This document shows, piece by piece, positions 1-12,748 of a stretch of 64,000 nt of DNA. The translations under genes were made by a program, and so were the position numbers. How positions within the stretch are numbered: the first letter of the stretch is position 1; each line of letters begins with the position of its first letter. The notes beneath the pieces were generated by a model. It saw nothing but the letters and a program-made list of their open reading frames with translations. It made no database searches and was not told the DNA's origin. The stretch lies in the NCBI RefSeq assembly GCF_964199755.1, contig NC_133897.1:134544125-134608124 (forward strand). Reading direction: 5' to 3'. The DNA comes from Larus michahellis. Its lineage: Eukaryota > Chordata > Aves > Charadriiformes > Laridae.

Positions 1-3000
1 TCTAGGATACAAATATCCAATATTGTATAACTATCCCTAATCTTTAAAATCCTGAATACCCAGGAACATATTTATCTCGTTAGTTTGTTAGCCGAGACAA
101 GCTGGAAAGCTCTTCTTCTGGGTCCCATGGCTAAAAGCTCCAAAGCCTTTATGAAGGCCTGAACACCTAGAACTTTTTCTTGGTCATTTCATCAGAAGCA
201 ATTTAGTTTTATTATTGTAAAAGCCTTTTCCGTACTTATTTGGATTAGTCTTTGTAGAGTTTAGTTCTGATAGATTGAATTTGATGCATAAAATGGTGGT
301 TTTAATGCTGCCAGTTGGGTGGTTTCGCATAATTAAAATCTGTTGGCTTTTTAATTTAAATAGTTGCTATTATGTAATCATTATAGACAATGTGGGGAAA
401 AAAAAAAGATTTTTTTTTCCTACCTTTCTTGCTGGAATCTGGAAAATTGCGTAGCACAATTCTGAACAGCTGGTTCTGAATATGTCAAGTTTTGGTTGAT
501 TGAATTACTGTTAAATAATATTGAAATAAAAGGCTTATCTCAAAGAAACAAAGCAATAAAATGCCTTATTTGGTAAACAGTCTTGAGACTTTGAAAGCTA
601 GAATTAGATTCAGCCTTAAAATAAATATTTAAGACTCCAACAGCATTTTTAATTATTTTAGTTTTAGAATATGCTCAGAGCTCTCATGCTGATTCTTTTG
701 TTTGAAGACCACTAGCTCTAGCTTCATGCATAAGTGCTGTGGCATGTCTCTTCTGCTTTTTGCTAAACAAGGACAATCTAGAATTGATAGACAATACATT
801 AATATCCAAAAATAACTTTTCCTTGTCATTACGTAGGATTTTGAATTGATCTATATTAGGCAAGGCGTTTCTTTATGTTTTAAAAAGCTTAATACATTTT
901 AACTGATAAAAATCTGATCAAGTTCAGCCTATCAGTTTTCCTGAATCTGTGCCAGTTGTGTGAACTGAATAATTCTATTTTGAGTTATTCCCAAATAAAT
1001 AACTGGCAACAGCATTTAGATTTAGTTGGATAAGTAAGCCAGTGAAAGTGCTTTAGAAAGACATTAATACATCGCTCTTCAAAGCTCCACTTAAGACTCA
1101 TAGTTTATGTCACTAAAGAGAGAGCAGCATGTGTGAATGGATGAAAGGTAGGAAAAGACGCAAAAAAAAAACAAACCTTGAAATTTTCACTCCCAAGTTT
1201 AGAATGTGAGGGAGGGAATACCCAAGATGGATGATCTTTGGGGAAAGTGTATTTAGATGATGATCTCGTGACAAACCATCCTGAACTGCTTTGGTTTGGT
1301 CTTCATGGGTGTAGGGAAAGACATCAGCTTGTGTGTCCCTAATAAGGGTTTTCTGTTTGCTTTAAATGAAAATTATTTCGTTGTAAAAAAAATTTTTAAA
1401 GAACTGTTGGCCTTCCATTTGAATCAAATATTACTTGAAATATTTTTGAATCCTATAGGGAAAAAGGATTAAAAAATATGGAGTTTCTTTTTCATTGCTT
1501 TGCAGTTTCTTTCCTCCTACTATTTTTGGGGTTTTTTTTAATAAGCAAAATAACACACTTCTACCTGGTTATCCTTTGTTGCCTGTCTTTCACTTTCTTC
1601 CATCATAACTGTTTTCTGTCAGGGTCATTTTTTTCCTTTCCATCTACTGATATGTATTGTTCATATACAATAGCTAGGTAAAGTCTGTCTTACAAGCTCT
1701 CATTAAATGAAACTTCTTGCAAAGAACAGTATGGGGCAATAGCAGGATATTGTCTTGTCTCTGGAGCTCCAGGGATTAACCTGTTGAAAACCTGCCCTAG
1801 CAGCAGCATAGCCATGCTAATACACTTCTGTCCTTAGTTAATAAATCCTGGTAGCTTCAACGAGTCTGGCACTTGTCTATGGTAGAGTTAATCTACAACC
1901 CAGAGAGACTACTCAAAGATAATTAAGAGGTGACTTGACATATATATTCATTCTTTCTTGCCATACCTGTATAGAGCTGACCTCACTGTGCCTTGCTTTT
2001 GCAGATGACACTTGGTGGTCTCTCCTAGAACATGCAAGTCTTGAGTTCTTTTGGCTTTGTACATTTTGCACGCATAAACTTCAGTGAAACACCAGTAATA
2101 TTTTAAAGCTCATCATAAAAAAATATGCAGTACTCATCGCTAAACTCAGCCTTCAGTTGTCAAGGTTATTTGTGGTACAGATTTTAACCATGTCCCATAT
2201 GCAGAGACGGTGTCATTAAGAGCCAGCCTACTTCTGGCCGTGCTTAATGGTGCAGCACTCACATGAACTAATATAGTTTTTTGTCTTTCAGCACCATTGT
2301 GGTTACAAATTTAGCCTAGCTGTCCCTTGAGCTGGTTCCATACACAGCCATAGAAGAAAACTGCAAGAGGCAGGCTTTATCAGTGCCAAAAGGTTCTGCA
2401 TGAGTCCAGTTTGGTTGCGCTGGGCTGTAACAGGTCAGTCTCAGCATCACCCCTGCTGGACTTTCAGGTGAGAGTCATTCTGCAAGAGATCTCTGTGCTC
2501 ATCTCCTTTGGTCTTTACGTTCCCAGCATAAACCAATAAATCTTCCCTGGAGTACTGGGGAGCACGAGATAGAGCCAGCAGGGCTTCTGTACATCTACTC
2601 CCAAGTGGCAATGTTAAGCCAGAGATAACGCTAAAAAGATCAGCTCAGCTTGAAACACCTCCAGCAGAGCTACTCAGAGGCATTCATGTCCTGCTATCCA
2701 TAACCTCTCTCTTGGATACCATATTTGCCTTATTACTTTAGATGCCCAGTGGTCATTGTACGTCTCAGTACAAAAATGTCAAATTTGCCATTTTTTAGGA
2801 GTATTTTGTAAATACGGAATATTTCCTGTGTAAAGTAATGCAGTTTTTAAAAGAAAACACTGAATCAGCAAAAGGAGTTAACCTGATTCCACTGAGGGAG
2901 AATCTGCCTGTGAGAAATCTCTACAGCAGACTGAAATCTAGCTGCTGTTAGTTTATTTGCTGGAAGAAAACCAGACCATCATTTTGCCCGCTTCCCAGAA

Positions 3001-4213
3001 GAGACTGTCTGTGTGTGTTCTCTTTTCTTTCTCACCAGTAATAGACGAAATCTTGCAATAAGACCTGACTGCTAGAAAGGCTACCTCAAGCAAACTATTG
3101 TCATGGAAAACACTGACATCAGTCCAAGATCTCTGTTGTTGCTCTTGCACCCTTCCTGTGGCGCAACATTGGTAAAGAATCAGTTGCTTATTTCTTGGAA
3201 CAAGACATACAGCAAGAATTACTTAAGCTAGCTCTAATGCTTTGCTGGATTGTTTTGCTTGCTTAGAGCCTTCTTTATCCTAACCTCTAATTACATTTCT
3301 CTTGTGTAAATATGGATAGGAGGAAAAAAATGTTTACAAATACTGAGATCTCCAGGAACATGTGGTGTGAAGATGATGGGAAGTGGCTTCTCCTACTTGT
3401 TCTTGTGTGTCCCAAAATAAAGTATTCCTCTGTTTTGGAAAGAGGCGTTTACAATGTATATTATTGCTTTATCCCATAGGACAGGGAGCCAGCAGAGACC
3501 GCACAGCACTGTGGTCTCGCGTGCTAAAGGAAACCTGGATTCATGAGTCTTTGTAACATTCATTATAGTAGCTGGATAACTGACATTAGCAAGTAAATGC
3601 ATTCTGTTCCCATCTTTGGACTGTTATGAATCCATTAAGAAAAAAAAACACAATCTAAACTGGGTTTCTATTCCCTCTACAGTTCATTCTGCTTCCTACA
3701 GGTAGAAAAGGCCAACTTCAAAGGATCATTGCGATAAATCCTTGGGAAGTTGTCCACTTTCAGCTTTTAGTTGGTTTTCACTGCCCACCATCTGGAGCAT
3801 CTGGAGGTCACTGTCTCTGCAGGTTCCTACAAAAGTAGGTGTAAGAGTGCTCCTTACTCCCCTGGCAAAGTCAAGTAGGTTAGCTGAAACCACCTTCGCT
3901 GATGGATTAAACAGAACTGGTCCACTTTGCCTGAAAGTGATAAAGGTTTACTTACTTCTTTGTATCAGCAGACTTAGGAGGTTGGTGACAAATACTAGTG
4001 TACCACTATTTTCATCTGCCCCAATGTCACAAAGCAGTTATCCTTCTGGGTACTTTGATACAACCTTACCCCTCCATCCGTGAAGGCTGTGTTCCTAAAA
4101 AGTGCAGTGGTTAGCAAGTCAGCAGACAGCAAAGCAATTTTTCCTGCAAGAATGAATGTAATAGAAGGGAGATGCATACAGGGACTTAAGTACAAGTTAA
4201 ATACACAAGGACA
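1..4213. other. AT-rich intergenic DNA, no gene seen
   Basis: All open frames here are short (113 codons or fewer), have no recognisable domain and are scattered over both strands, as expected by chance. No CR1 tail, RNA gene or convincing splice-flanked exon was recognised. Short homopolymer runs occur, for example A/T runs near 400-420 and 1160. On the human gene order this would be the long intergenic gap beyond the 3' end of RPL7 (synteny from memory). Confidence 0.6.
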
Positions 4214-4620
4214 GTGTATATGGGGTGGAAGGTGAAGAGTCAGAAGCAGGATCATCAACTGGAGGAGATGCTGGATTTCTGGCAGCTGAGATGTTTCGGT
4301 ATGATCTGGCACAGATTGCTAACTGTCACCATCACCTCCTTTTTCCTTCCTTCGTCCTTAATAGATAACTCAAATTCACTCAAGTTAGAGAAAGATGATG
4401 GCAATGATGAAAATGTAACCACTCAGAAAAAGGCAGCAAGAAGGCAGAGAAGATTAAGGTCAGGCTTTCAGCCTCATAAAAGCAACCAAATTTGACAGAC
4501 ACAAAGCCATGAATGCTAGCCCCCAGAAAGCCAGCATCTCCTCCAGCTGACAAGCCTGATGATCTTACTGCCTCCTTTTGAATAGTTATGCTTTCATCAC
4601 TGTCATCATCTTCCTCAGAT
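4214..4620. repeat. Degenerate inverted duplication with protein-like reading
   Basis: Two sequence blocks each occur once on the plus strand and once, diverged, on the minus strand. Block 1 is plus 4246-4283 against minus 4521-4571; its 25-bp core differs at only 2 positions and reads GGDAGFL on both strands. Block 2 is plus 4389-4440 against minus 4565-4614, roughly 75-80 percent identical over 50 bp; it reads acidic DE-rich residues followed by QK.A in both copies. Order differs: on the minus copy block 2 precedes block 1, while on the plus copy block 1 precedes block 2. This fits a tandemly repeated coding-like unit with one copy inverted, or two decayed inserts. The parent gene or element was not recognised. 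Frames are short and interrupted, so it is probably not functional. Confidence 0.5.
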
Positions 4621-6107
4621 GAATTAAGGCCATTAAAGCATGAAGGATGGAAAAACGACTGGGGAAATGGTGGTGAGCAGGGAAGGCTGTTAAACAATTA
4701 GTGATGTGACTCTGAAATGACAGCCAAAAAGGCGACAGCGCGGGGTGTTGCTGTGCTGTATATTGAGGAAGTGGTATGAGACTCTGGGGCTGCTCTGCAT
4801 TCAGCAGAAAGGCAAAAACTTTCCTGATGATAACAGTGGTGGGAAGTTTATGTCTAGCTTAAGCTCTCCATAATGTAACTAATGCTAGAGTTTATATCAT
4901 GGAAATCATGTTCTTTCTTCACTGACCCTTAGAATAAGCCATAGTGTCATTGTATTGTCACAGGCTTTTTATTCAGCAGCACCCCTGCCTCCTTCGGTGC
5001 ATCAGATGACCGATGCTCACTTAATGAACAGCAATTCAGTACTGTTTTCCCTTTGTTACTCAGTGTGTGGCCCTCAAAGTGATTTATTACATATTGTTCT
5101 GAAGACAGAGCTATGAATTCTCCTAGGAGTTTTCCTCATTACAGTGCATGCATGTGTCTCACAAAGTAAGTTGTTTTACTGTTGTTGTAGATGAGGGGCT
5201 GCTCCACACAGAGAGTACATTTCAAATGCTTGATGATTTTGGTTGCCTAATCTGAGGCATTCTGGACCTAATTTGTTCAAAATACTTGTAACGAATAGTC
5301 TTTCATATGCAAAACTGCAGATCCCATCACTCTTAATGTGAGTTCTCAAGGCTTTTGCAAGTAATAGCCTGAGATCTCTAGCCAGGCACATAGAAAATTA
5401 GGAAACATGCAGTTGCAACCATTTAAACTCAGTGGAATTAAATTCTTCACAGTAGTACAAACTGAGACCTCTTTTCTCTCCCAGCATCCCTGTATCTTAC
5501 TCACGGTAATTAAACTTCAGCAGTAAACCACATAGTGATTCTGAAAACAAAAGTGTCCTTGCCTACACAAACTCTGTTCATTCCTAGAGGCAAGGGCTAT
5601 GAACAGACTAGAGGGATGAGAAGACACAGGAAAAAGGAGCAGGAGGCCACACAGCAGAAATCTGAGGTCCCTTTGACACACAATGCCAAGCCACTACATG
5701 TAGTCATGTAATGAAGACTAACACAGTTGCAATCAAGCTATATTTGTGAGGCGACTGTCTAAAGTCATGTGCATAATGCGATCTGTCTCCCTAGTATGGG
5801 AAGTTGAAGCTATGTGATGCATTTGTGAGAAGCCCACCTCCGGACAGAACTTGGAAGGAGGATGCAGTCATACAGGTCCCAGGCTGCAAAGAGTGCTGGG
5901 TGCTCCTCCCTGACAACACAGCTGGGGCTACAGCAGTGTCACCTTCTGGAAATGGGCCCTGGTCAAGTCACGAGGTGATTGACCAGCTGAAGGAACAACA
6001 GAGGAGCTGAGCATATAGTAGCATCAGAGAGGATGAACAGAAAATAGGACCTTTGCAAAGAGAGACAAAAGTCCAGGCTGCACATTGTGCGGAAAGAGGC
6101 ATAAGCT
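4621..6107. other. Intergenic DNA, no confident feature
   Basis: No gene is supported. An open frame of 68 codons at 5804-6010 on the plus strand lies just before the recognisable CR1 sequence. It is not clearly CR1-like and could be an unrecognised repeat or chance. The exact 5' truncation point of the neighbouring CR1 element, between about 6010 and 6160, cannot be fixed by eye. Confidence 0.45.
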
Positions 6108-7073
6108 ATGCTTCTGGTAGAAGATGGGATGAATTCTGGTGACTTCCACAGCAAGAAGCTGTGGTGGCCGGTCACCAGTGGTGTCGCTCAGGGGTCAGTT
6201 TTGGGGCCAGTTTTGTTTAATATCTTTATCACTGATGTGGATGAGGGGACTGAATGCACCCTCAGTAAGTTTGCAGATGACACCAAACTAGGTGGGAGTG
6301 TTGATCTGCTCGAGGGTAGGAAGGCTCTACAGAGGGACCTGGACAGGCTGGATCGATGGGCCAAGGCCAACTGTATGCGGTTTAATAAGGCCAAGTGCTG
6401 GGTCCTTCATTTTGGTCACAACAACCCCAAGCAACGCTACAGGCTTGGGGAAGAGTGGCTGGAAAGCTGCCCGGCAGAAAAGGACCTGGGGGTGCTGGTG
6501 GACGGCCAGCTTAACATGAGCCAGCAGTGTGCCCACGTGGCCAAGAAGGCCAACAGCATTCTGATTTGTATCAGGAATAGTGTGGCCAGCAGGAGCAGGG
6601 AAGTGATCGTGCCTCTGTACTGGGCACTGGTGAGGCCTCACCTCGAGTCCTGTGTTCGGTTCTGGGCCCCTCTGTACAAGAGGGACATTGAAGTGCTGGA
6701 GCGTGTCCAGAGGAGAGCTACCAGGCTGGTGAGGGGTCTGGAGACCAAGTCGTATGAGGAGAGGCTGAGGGAGCTGGGCATGTTTAGCCTGGAGAAGAGG
6801 AGGCTGAGGGGAGACCTCATTGCCCTCTACAACTACCTGAAAGGAGGTTGCAGAGAGGTGGGTGTTGGCCTCTTCTCCCAGGTGAATAATGACAGGACCA
6901 GAGGAAATGGTCTGAAGTTGCAGCAGGGGAGGTTTAGATTAGATGTTGTGAAGAATGACTTTACTGAAAGAGTGGTCAGGCACTGGAACAGCCTGCCCAG
7001 GGAGGTGGTTGAGTCACCATCCCTAGAGGTATTTAAGAAACGTCTAGATTTGGCACTTCAGGGCATGCTCTAG
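6108..7073 (+). pseudogene. CR1 LINE ORF2 fragment: reverse transcriptase C-terminal half
   Basis: An uninterrupted 321-codon frame encodes the C-terminal part of a CR1 non-LTR retrotransposon polyprotein, which copies element RNA at the nicked target. Near residues 21-37 is the conserved [14 protein letters not shown] segment of the RT palm. FADD at residues 55-58 is the catalytic metal-binding motif, followed by DTKLGG. The thumb and C-terminal tail follow, with [11 protein letters not shown] and [20 protein letters not shown], typical of CR1. The endonuclease domain and most of the RT fingers are missing, so the copy is 5' truncated and cannot move by itself. The listed start is only the first in-frame ATG; clear CR1 similarity begins near residue 20 (about 6165). 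Absence of stops suggests a fairly young insertion. Confidence 0.9.
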
Positions 7074-7164
7074 TGACAGAGATTGTAGGGGGTTTTTTGT
7101 GTGTGTATGGTTGGACTCGATGATCTCAAAGGTCCTTTCCAACCATGAAGATTCTATGATAGAG
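6140..7164 (+). mobile_element. CR1 retrotransposon, 5' truncated, plus orientation
   Basis: The element holds the RT frame described above and then a short 3' UTR. The 3' end shows the hallmark CR1 terminus: GGTTGGACTCGATGATCTCA near 7110, CTTTCCAACC, and a terminal ATTCTATGATAG at about 7151-7162. No poly(A) tail follows, as expected for CR1. The left boundary is approximate. Confidence 0.92.
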
Positions 7165-7189
7165 CTCTTTTTCCAGCTGCAGCTGTTCA

Positions 7190-7760
7190 GTTGGAGAGCA
7201 ATGACAGGGCCCTGAGAAGAGGAGGACCAAACTCTGACAGAAGAGGCACCTGGGCCAGCCATGACTGACTGACAGATGGGAACCAAGGTTAAAAAGGGAA
7301 GCAATGGATGATAGTGCTTGGAGATTGCCTTCTGTGGGAGACAGAAGCACCCATCTGTTGCATGGAGCTGCTGTCTCAAGAGGGTTGCTGCTTGCCCAGC
7401 ACCCGGATTTGGGACACTGTGGATAAATTGCTGAGTAATCTGGTCTTTGGGATATTATGCTTTGCTGCTATTCCACATGGGCACTAATGGTACTATACTA
7501 CTAGTGCAGACCTTGAGGAGACTACTACAGTCCTCTGGGAGCAAGGGTGAAGGGTATGGAGCTCCAGATGGCATTCCTCTCGACCCTGATGATCAAGGGG
7601 AACAGTTAAGCCATGAGTGGAAATGCAGCTTAGTATCTGTCTGCTCAGCCAGTCTCATCAGAAGAGTTTTGACCTCTATGTCCATGAGTCTGAAGAACGA
7701 AAAATGCCAAAGAAAGACAGGATCCACCTGAAAAAGTGGGGCAAGGACATATTTGCCAAC
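7190..7760 (+). repeat. Possible decayed CR1-family ORF1 sequence
   Basis: The plus-strand frame at 7447-7731 reads LLLFHMGTNGT about 10 residues in. This resembles the H.GTND block of the SGNH-hydrolase/esterase-like domain found in ORF1 proteins of some CR1-clade elements; the usual D is G here. The segment sits between two CR1 pieces in the same orientation, which supports a retrotransposon origin. The match rests on one short motif, so the call is tentative; chance is a real alternative. Confidence 0.35.
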
Positions 7761-8425
7761 AGACCTGCTACCCTAATGAGGAGGGCTTTAAACTAGACTT
7801 AAGAAGCATTTCTTCAGAAAAAGATGCTAGGGTCCTGCATAAGCCCACCAGTGTGTTCTTGCAGTGGTGAAGGCTAGTTGCGTACTCACCTATGTTAGCT
7901 ACAACATGGCAAGTAGACTGAAGAAACGGATTATTTCCCTCTATCTAACGCTGGTGAAGCTACATCTGGAGTACCATGTCCGGTTTTGGGCCTCCCAAGA
8001 GATATGTCAAAACTGAGAAAATCTAGTGGCCAGTAAGGTATGAGGGGGATGGCACATATGTGGTGAGAGACTGAAGGAACTGGGTTTGTTTAGCCTGGAG
8101 AAAAGAAGGCTAAAGGAGAAGAGAGAGAGGATCAAATTGCAATCTTGAAATACCTAAATGGAGTTTAGAGAGAAGATGGAACCAGACTCCATCATGATGG
8201 AGGTGCACAGCAAGAGGAACAATAGGCAACTGCCATAAGCTGAAAGAGGGAAAATTAGTTACATGAGAGTAATTGCATATAATGAAGAAAGGCTGTAGCA
8301 TCTCCATCCCTGGAGAATTTCAAAACTCAAGGGACAAGGCTCTGAGCAGCCTGACCTAACTTTGAAGTTACTGTACTTTGAGCAGGTGATTGACTTCAAG
8401 AGTTCCCTTCCAACCTATTTTTTTT
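7761..8425 (+). mobile_element. Older degraded CR1 fragment, plus orientation
   Basis: The sequence contains CR1 3' region landmarks with many substitutions and indels: CTGGTGAAGCTACATCTGGAGTACC near 7951, GTTTGGGCC-like sequence, GGTTTGTTTAGCCTGGAGAA near 8084, then sequence matching LEKRRLKE. Near 8400 a decayed tail (TTCCCTTCCAACCTA) marks the 3' end. Frames are broken, so this copy is older than its neighbour at 6140-7164. The upstream limit is uncertain. Confidence 0.75.
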
Positions 8426-9926
8426 TTCATTATTCATCTCTATTAGTTATCCAAGTTCACATTTACTTTAAAGTTAGCTCCTTGACACTAGAGAGAACAC
8501 TTTTCTGTTCACATAAATCACATTTCATTGTTGCTCTGAGGCTAGAGATAAAGTTCCACTATTCGACGTTTCACTATGAATGTTTATCTGGCTCTTGGTG
8601 CTTTGCCAGGGATCATAGAGGAATATCGTGGTAAAACTAGAGCTGCCACGTCACCTAGTGCAGTTATCCGCATTGAACAGCAGATAATGGCAAAGACACT
8701 CTCTGCATACATTAACCAGATTTACCTCATTCTCTCTTTGCAGGTCCCTACGATAGGAATAAATCACTGAAGCAGAGTGTAGGCTTATTACCTTGACAGA
8801 GTTCCCATAATTGCTTTCGTATTTTTTGTCTAATGGACACCTTTCATCAGCAACAGACTGAGCACAGACAGTTCCTGCCCTGCAACTGAGTCTGCAGAGA
8901 GATGGACACACTTGCTGCTCTTCCATCAGCCACGTTACTAGTCAGTATCATCTACTAATTGGGGCAAAAAGTTTCTGGGTCACTCAGCATGAGTATTGCT
9001 GTCTGAAAAGTGGAGTTATCTCATGCAATGAAGTCAGAAATAAAATGGTGTTGGATCTTTGACCGAGAAACCAAGGGTTACTTGTAGTCTCTGCAAGAGC
9101 CATTGCTGAGGATCAGTTGCAGCATCACAGGGGCAGTTACCATGAATTACTGCAAGCTTGGTTCCATGCAAGGTAATGCTCAGGGTTCTCAACTTGCTTC
9201 ACTGGGTATTCTGCAGTACCTGTGATTACAGTCACTGCTGGGATCTTATCCTTTCGCCAAGGTAGAAGGCAATTGTGAGGCCGGGAGCATCCACACGACA
9301 CCATGAGCTCTAAGCAGTTGTTCAGGGACAGTGCAGAAAGCTGTATTTTTGAGAGCTGTAGTCTTCTCTTAGTCTTAACACGGTATGGCACAAACTCATG
9401 ATCTCACTACATTTTGTTACAGGATTGGCTGGAAAGGTGTTGTTCTACCGAGCAGCTACCTTCAGCTCCAGTGAGACAGCAGGATAGAGGAGGTTCTGTG
9501 CTAAAAAGGACCTTGATAGCTCATAAAGTTGGTTTTAATTTGATCCATATTGACATAGATGCTTTTCTACTCTTCCAGATAACAGCAGTTACCATTGTGA
9601 GTCTGTGAAACCACACGTTTCTATAAGGTTGTATGAAGGGAAAATGAAAGCAAAAGCAACTTCAGTCTCTCTACTACGATATGGTCTACATTATGGAAAT
9701 AATTAGGAATAACATATAAAACTAATCAAGGGTTATTTTTACTCAGTGTTATAATTGCACTCTGCAATTTCTTTTCTCAAGGAAAAGAAGGATTTCAAGC
9801 ATTGGTCTATCCCAAACTATCAATAAGCACTTCAGGCAACAGCGTTGTTGGGATCCTTAAACCTGTGCATATAACACAGCTGGCAAGTGCTTTTCTAAAA
9901 CAGCGGGCAGGTAAATGACTGGCAAA

Positions 9927-10000
9927 CCAGACATAAATACATAATACACGCCAAATACATAAATACACACCAAACACATAAATACACACCATAAATACAG
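9927..10000. repeat. Short tandem repeat, 19-bp unit
   Basis: Two near-identical 19-bp units (CCAAATACATAAATACACA at 9951-9969 and its one-base variant at 9970-9988) are flanked by partial, more diverged copies on both sides. It is an AC/AT-rich minisatellite-like array of about 3.5 copies. Confidence 0.85.
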
Positions 10001-12748
10001 CACCGAAAGGGAGCACGTGTGACTGGCACTCTTCAATGTTGACAATTCAGGAAATCATTAATGTTAAGGTAGATATTGGAGGATGCACCATGAGATTGTT
10101 ATACTGATTTTGTATATGTAATGGATGCACAGGTGCAGATTTACTCCAAGTTAGGGGATTCTAGCATTCCGTTAGCCATTAATGTGTAATAAAATGCCCC
10201 AATAGGCAATTGTTTACACTAGGAGCACTGCAATTCTTCAGGCTTTAAACCCTAAAATAAACTCAGTAAGGAACCTCAGTGGTTTTCAGGTGGATATAAA
10301 GATCTGTTATGGAATTAGATGTTTTCTCATAGCTGCAGTAGAAAACCTTCAGGTTATTTCTTTGTCTGCAAAACTCATACATTAGATCTGTTTTGGCTCC
10401 ATCTAGAGATTAATTTACAAATTGACTGTGGTACAGTCATCTGCCGTGTCCCTACAGGCTTTATATAAGACACCAAAAGGTACATGAAGTTGAGTACGTA
10501 CAACTATTCTTAATGCTTAGATGACTACTGGTTCTAAAGCATGTGCCCTGTCTTTCCCAGCCATTCCTAGAATGTGGACCCCACAAAGCATGCATGCTTA
10601 AAAGGGACTCTTTTTGTCTAAGTGAACTTTCAGAAAGTGACCAAAACTTTCTACAGAAATTAAAGCCTGATGTGCGCTCTGACACAACCTACTTCATAGG
10701 TACTAAGCAGCATCCAAACCCATAAACTGATTGCAGGAACTGTACTTCACTTGTGAAGGCTCCAGCTGGATAATGGGCGGCTTTTGGACTGGGAGCTATT
10801 TTCTCTTCCCATCCGAAGTCTGCTGTGGATGCAATTCTAATGAAATCTCATGTAACTAATAGTAGTATTGTTGGATCTCAGTCTAAGCACAATTGCTCGA
10901 AATAAACCAGTTTCAACATACTAGAGCAATTGACTCTTTGTAGCCTTCAGCTATGTGTAGCTTTGTACAGGGGTGTTACCAGGAGGAACATCTCCACAGC
11001 ATGTTACTGCAGCAGGAGCCTTTCTGTCTGATAGAGCTGTCAGCGCCATTAACTTTGGCATCTTGATAGGATCCTGAAGGTCTTAAAGACCCAGAAGCTG
11101 CTCATAGTACTTCTGTACCACGACTACACAGGTTTAAGTTCAGCACTTCAAGAGGAGACACTGCAGATGGTTAAGTAACGGGAGTCCTTGGGAAAAATAA
11201 TCTGTGGAGGGAGAACTTCATCATCCTGATTCCCAGCTGGAGAAAAGCCCTGCTTATCTTCAGGGATACACAGACTTTTCCTACAGATTTCCTTCCCTTT
11301 CCCATGTAGAAGAACTGCTACCCACACACATTTATCTATACTGTTAAAAAACATCATATAAAAAATAGGAAGAAAAATTTAGTATCTTCACTTTTTTTTC
11401 AGAAGTGACAGCTTATCATTGAAAAAAAAAAATCTATATTCACTTGGAAAGGTCAGCTTCTAAACAAAAAGTTAAGAGAAGTTTATTCCCATTTTGAAAT
11501 CTTGGTTCAGGAACACTCAGATTAGATACACTTTAAGAAACTAAATACTAGAATCTAAATTTGCATTCTGAAAAGCATAATTCAGGCAGAAATAGCCCCT
11601 TCTGCTCAAGCACATATGTTTTGTGGGATCTAATTTCTAAGAAAAGAAAGAGACAAGGGCACGACCAAAAGCAATAATAAAGCAGGCATTTAATAAAAAG
11701 TACACTTAAATCTAACTACACATCAATGTTTTCAGTGTAACATGGTTCACTAAGATTATATTTTAAATCATATTATATGTATGTGCCATCACTTGATTTA
11801 CAGGCTCTATTCATTTTAGTGTATAGATTCCTCAGGACAACAGCAGCCTTCCAGAAAATGCTAGTACAGCATCCAGAATGCAAACTCAAAATTTATCTCA
11901 GGTCTCGGCTCGCTACTCCAACACGACTGATTACTAATCTAGGTTACCTGTACAGTGGAGAATCAGTGGGTTTGGAGAAAAGAAGCATGTTAAGGGAAGG
12001 GACAGAAATTGAAGTGTTGCTGCATTCTCATTCCCTGTTTTTTCACAGCTTCAGTTTTCACAGAACCCAGGCATAAAAAAATGTAAGAAGCCAATTTAAA
12101 TGAAAAGACACCAGTTGTGAACAACTGTCAAAAGAGGGCCTTGCTTATTTGAATATATGAAAAAGAGCAGACCTCAGAGGGTGTGGTCCAAGGATGTTGC
12201 CCCTCTGCCGGTCCAGCCAACCCTCACTCCATCTGAAAACTCTGCTGGCTCAGACCTGGCTCGGGACCCAGCTCCCTTTGCAGATAGGCACCCATACTGG
12301 TATTTAAAGCATACGTACAAGCTTGGTCCTGCAGGACTACAGGAGCCAAAATTGTCTCCTAAAATTCTCCTACTGTGGCTATCCAGAGTAATGAACATTT
12401 TGGCAGGACAAAGAATCTCTGTATTTATATCAAGTCTAAATTTATTTAACATCCACGATAGATGTCTACAGACCAAAAGATACTTGAGCCAGTAGGATAA
12501 CTCAGACCATATGTACCGCTGAGTTCAAAAGAAAGCACAGCCATTACTCAGAAAAACTCAGTTTCTAAAAAGTGTAGGTCATTTTTGCTGCAGACTGATA
12601 GTCGTGAATTTGAACCCATCTTAGTCACAGAAGATTACTGAGTACACACAGACAACCTCTTCCCAGGTAAGCGTGCTAGACTAAACTGCTAGAAAGAGCA
12701 CAGACTATTACTACCTTTCCAGGTACCTCTGAAAACCTGAGTCAGGGA

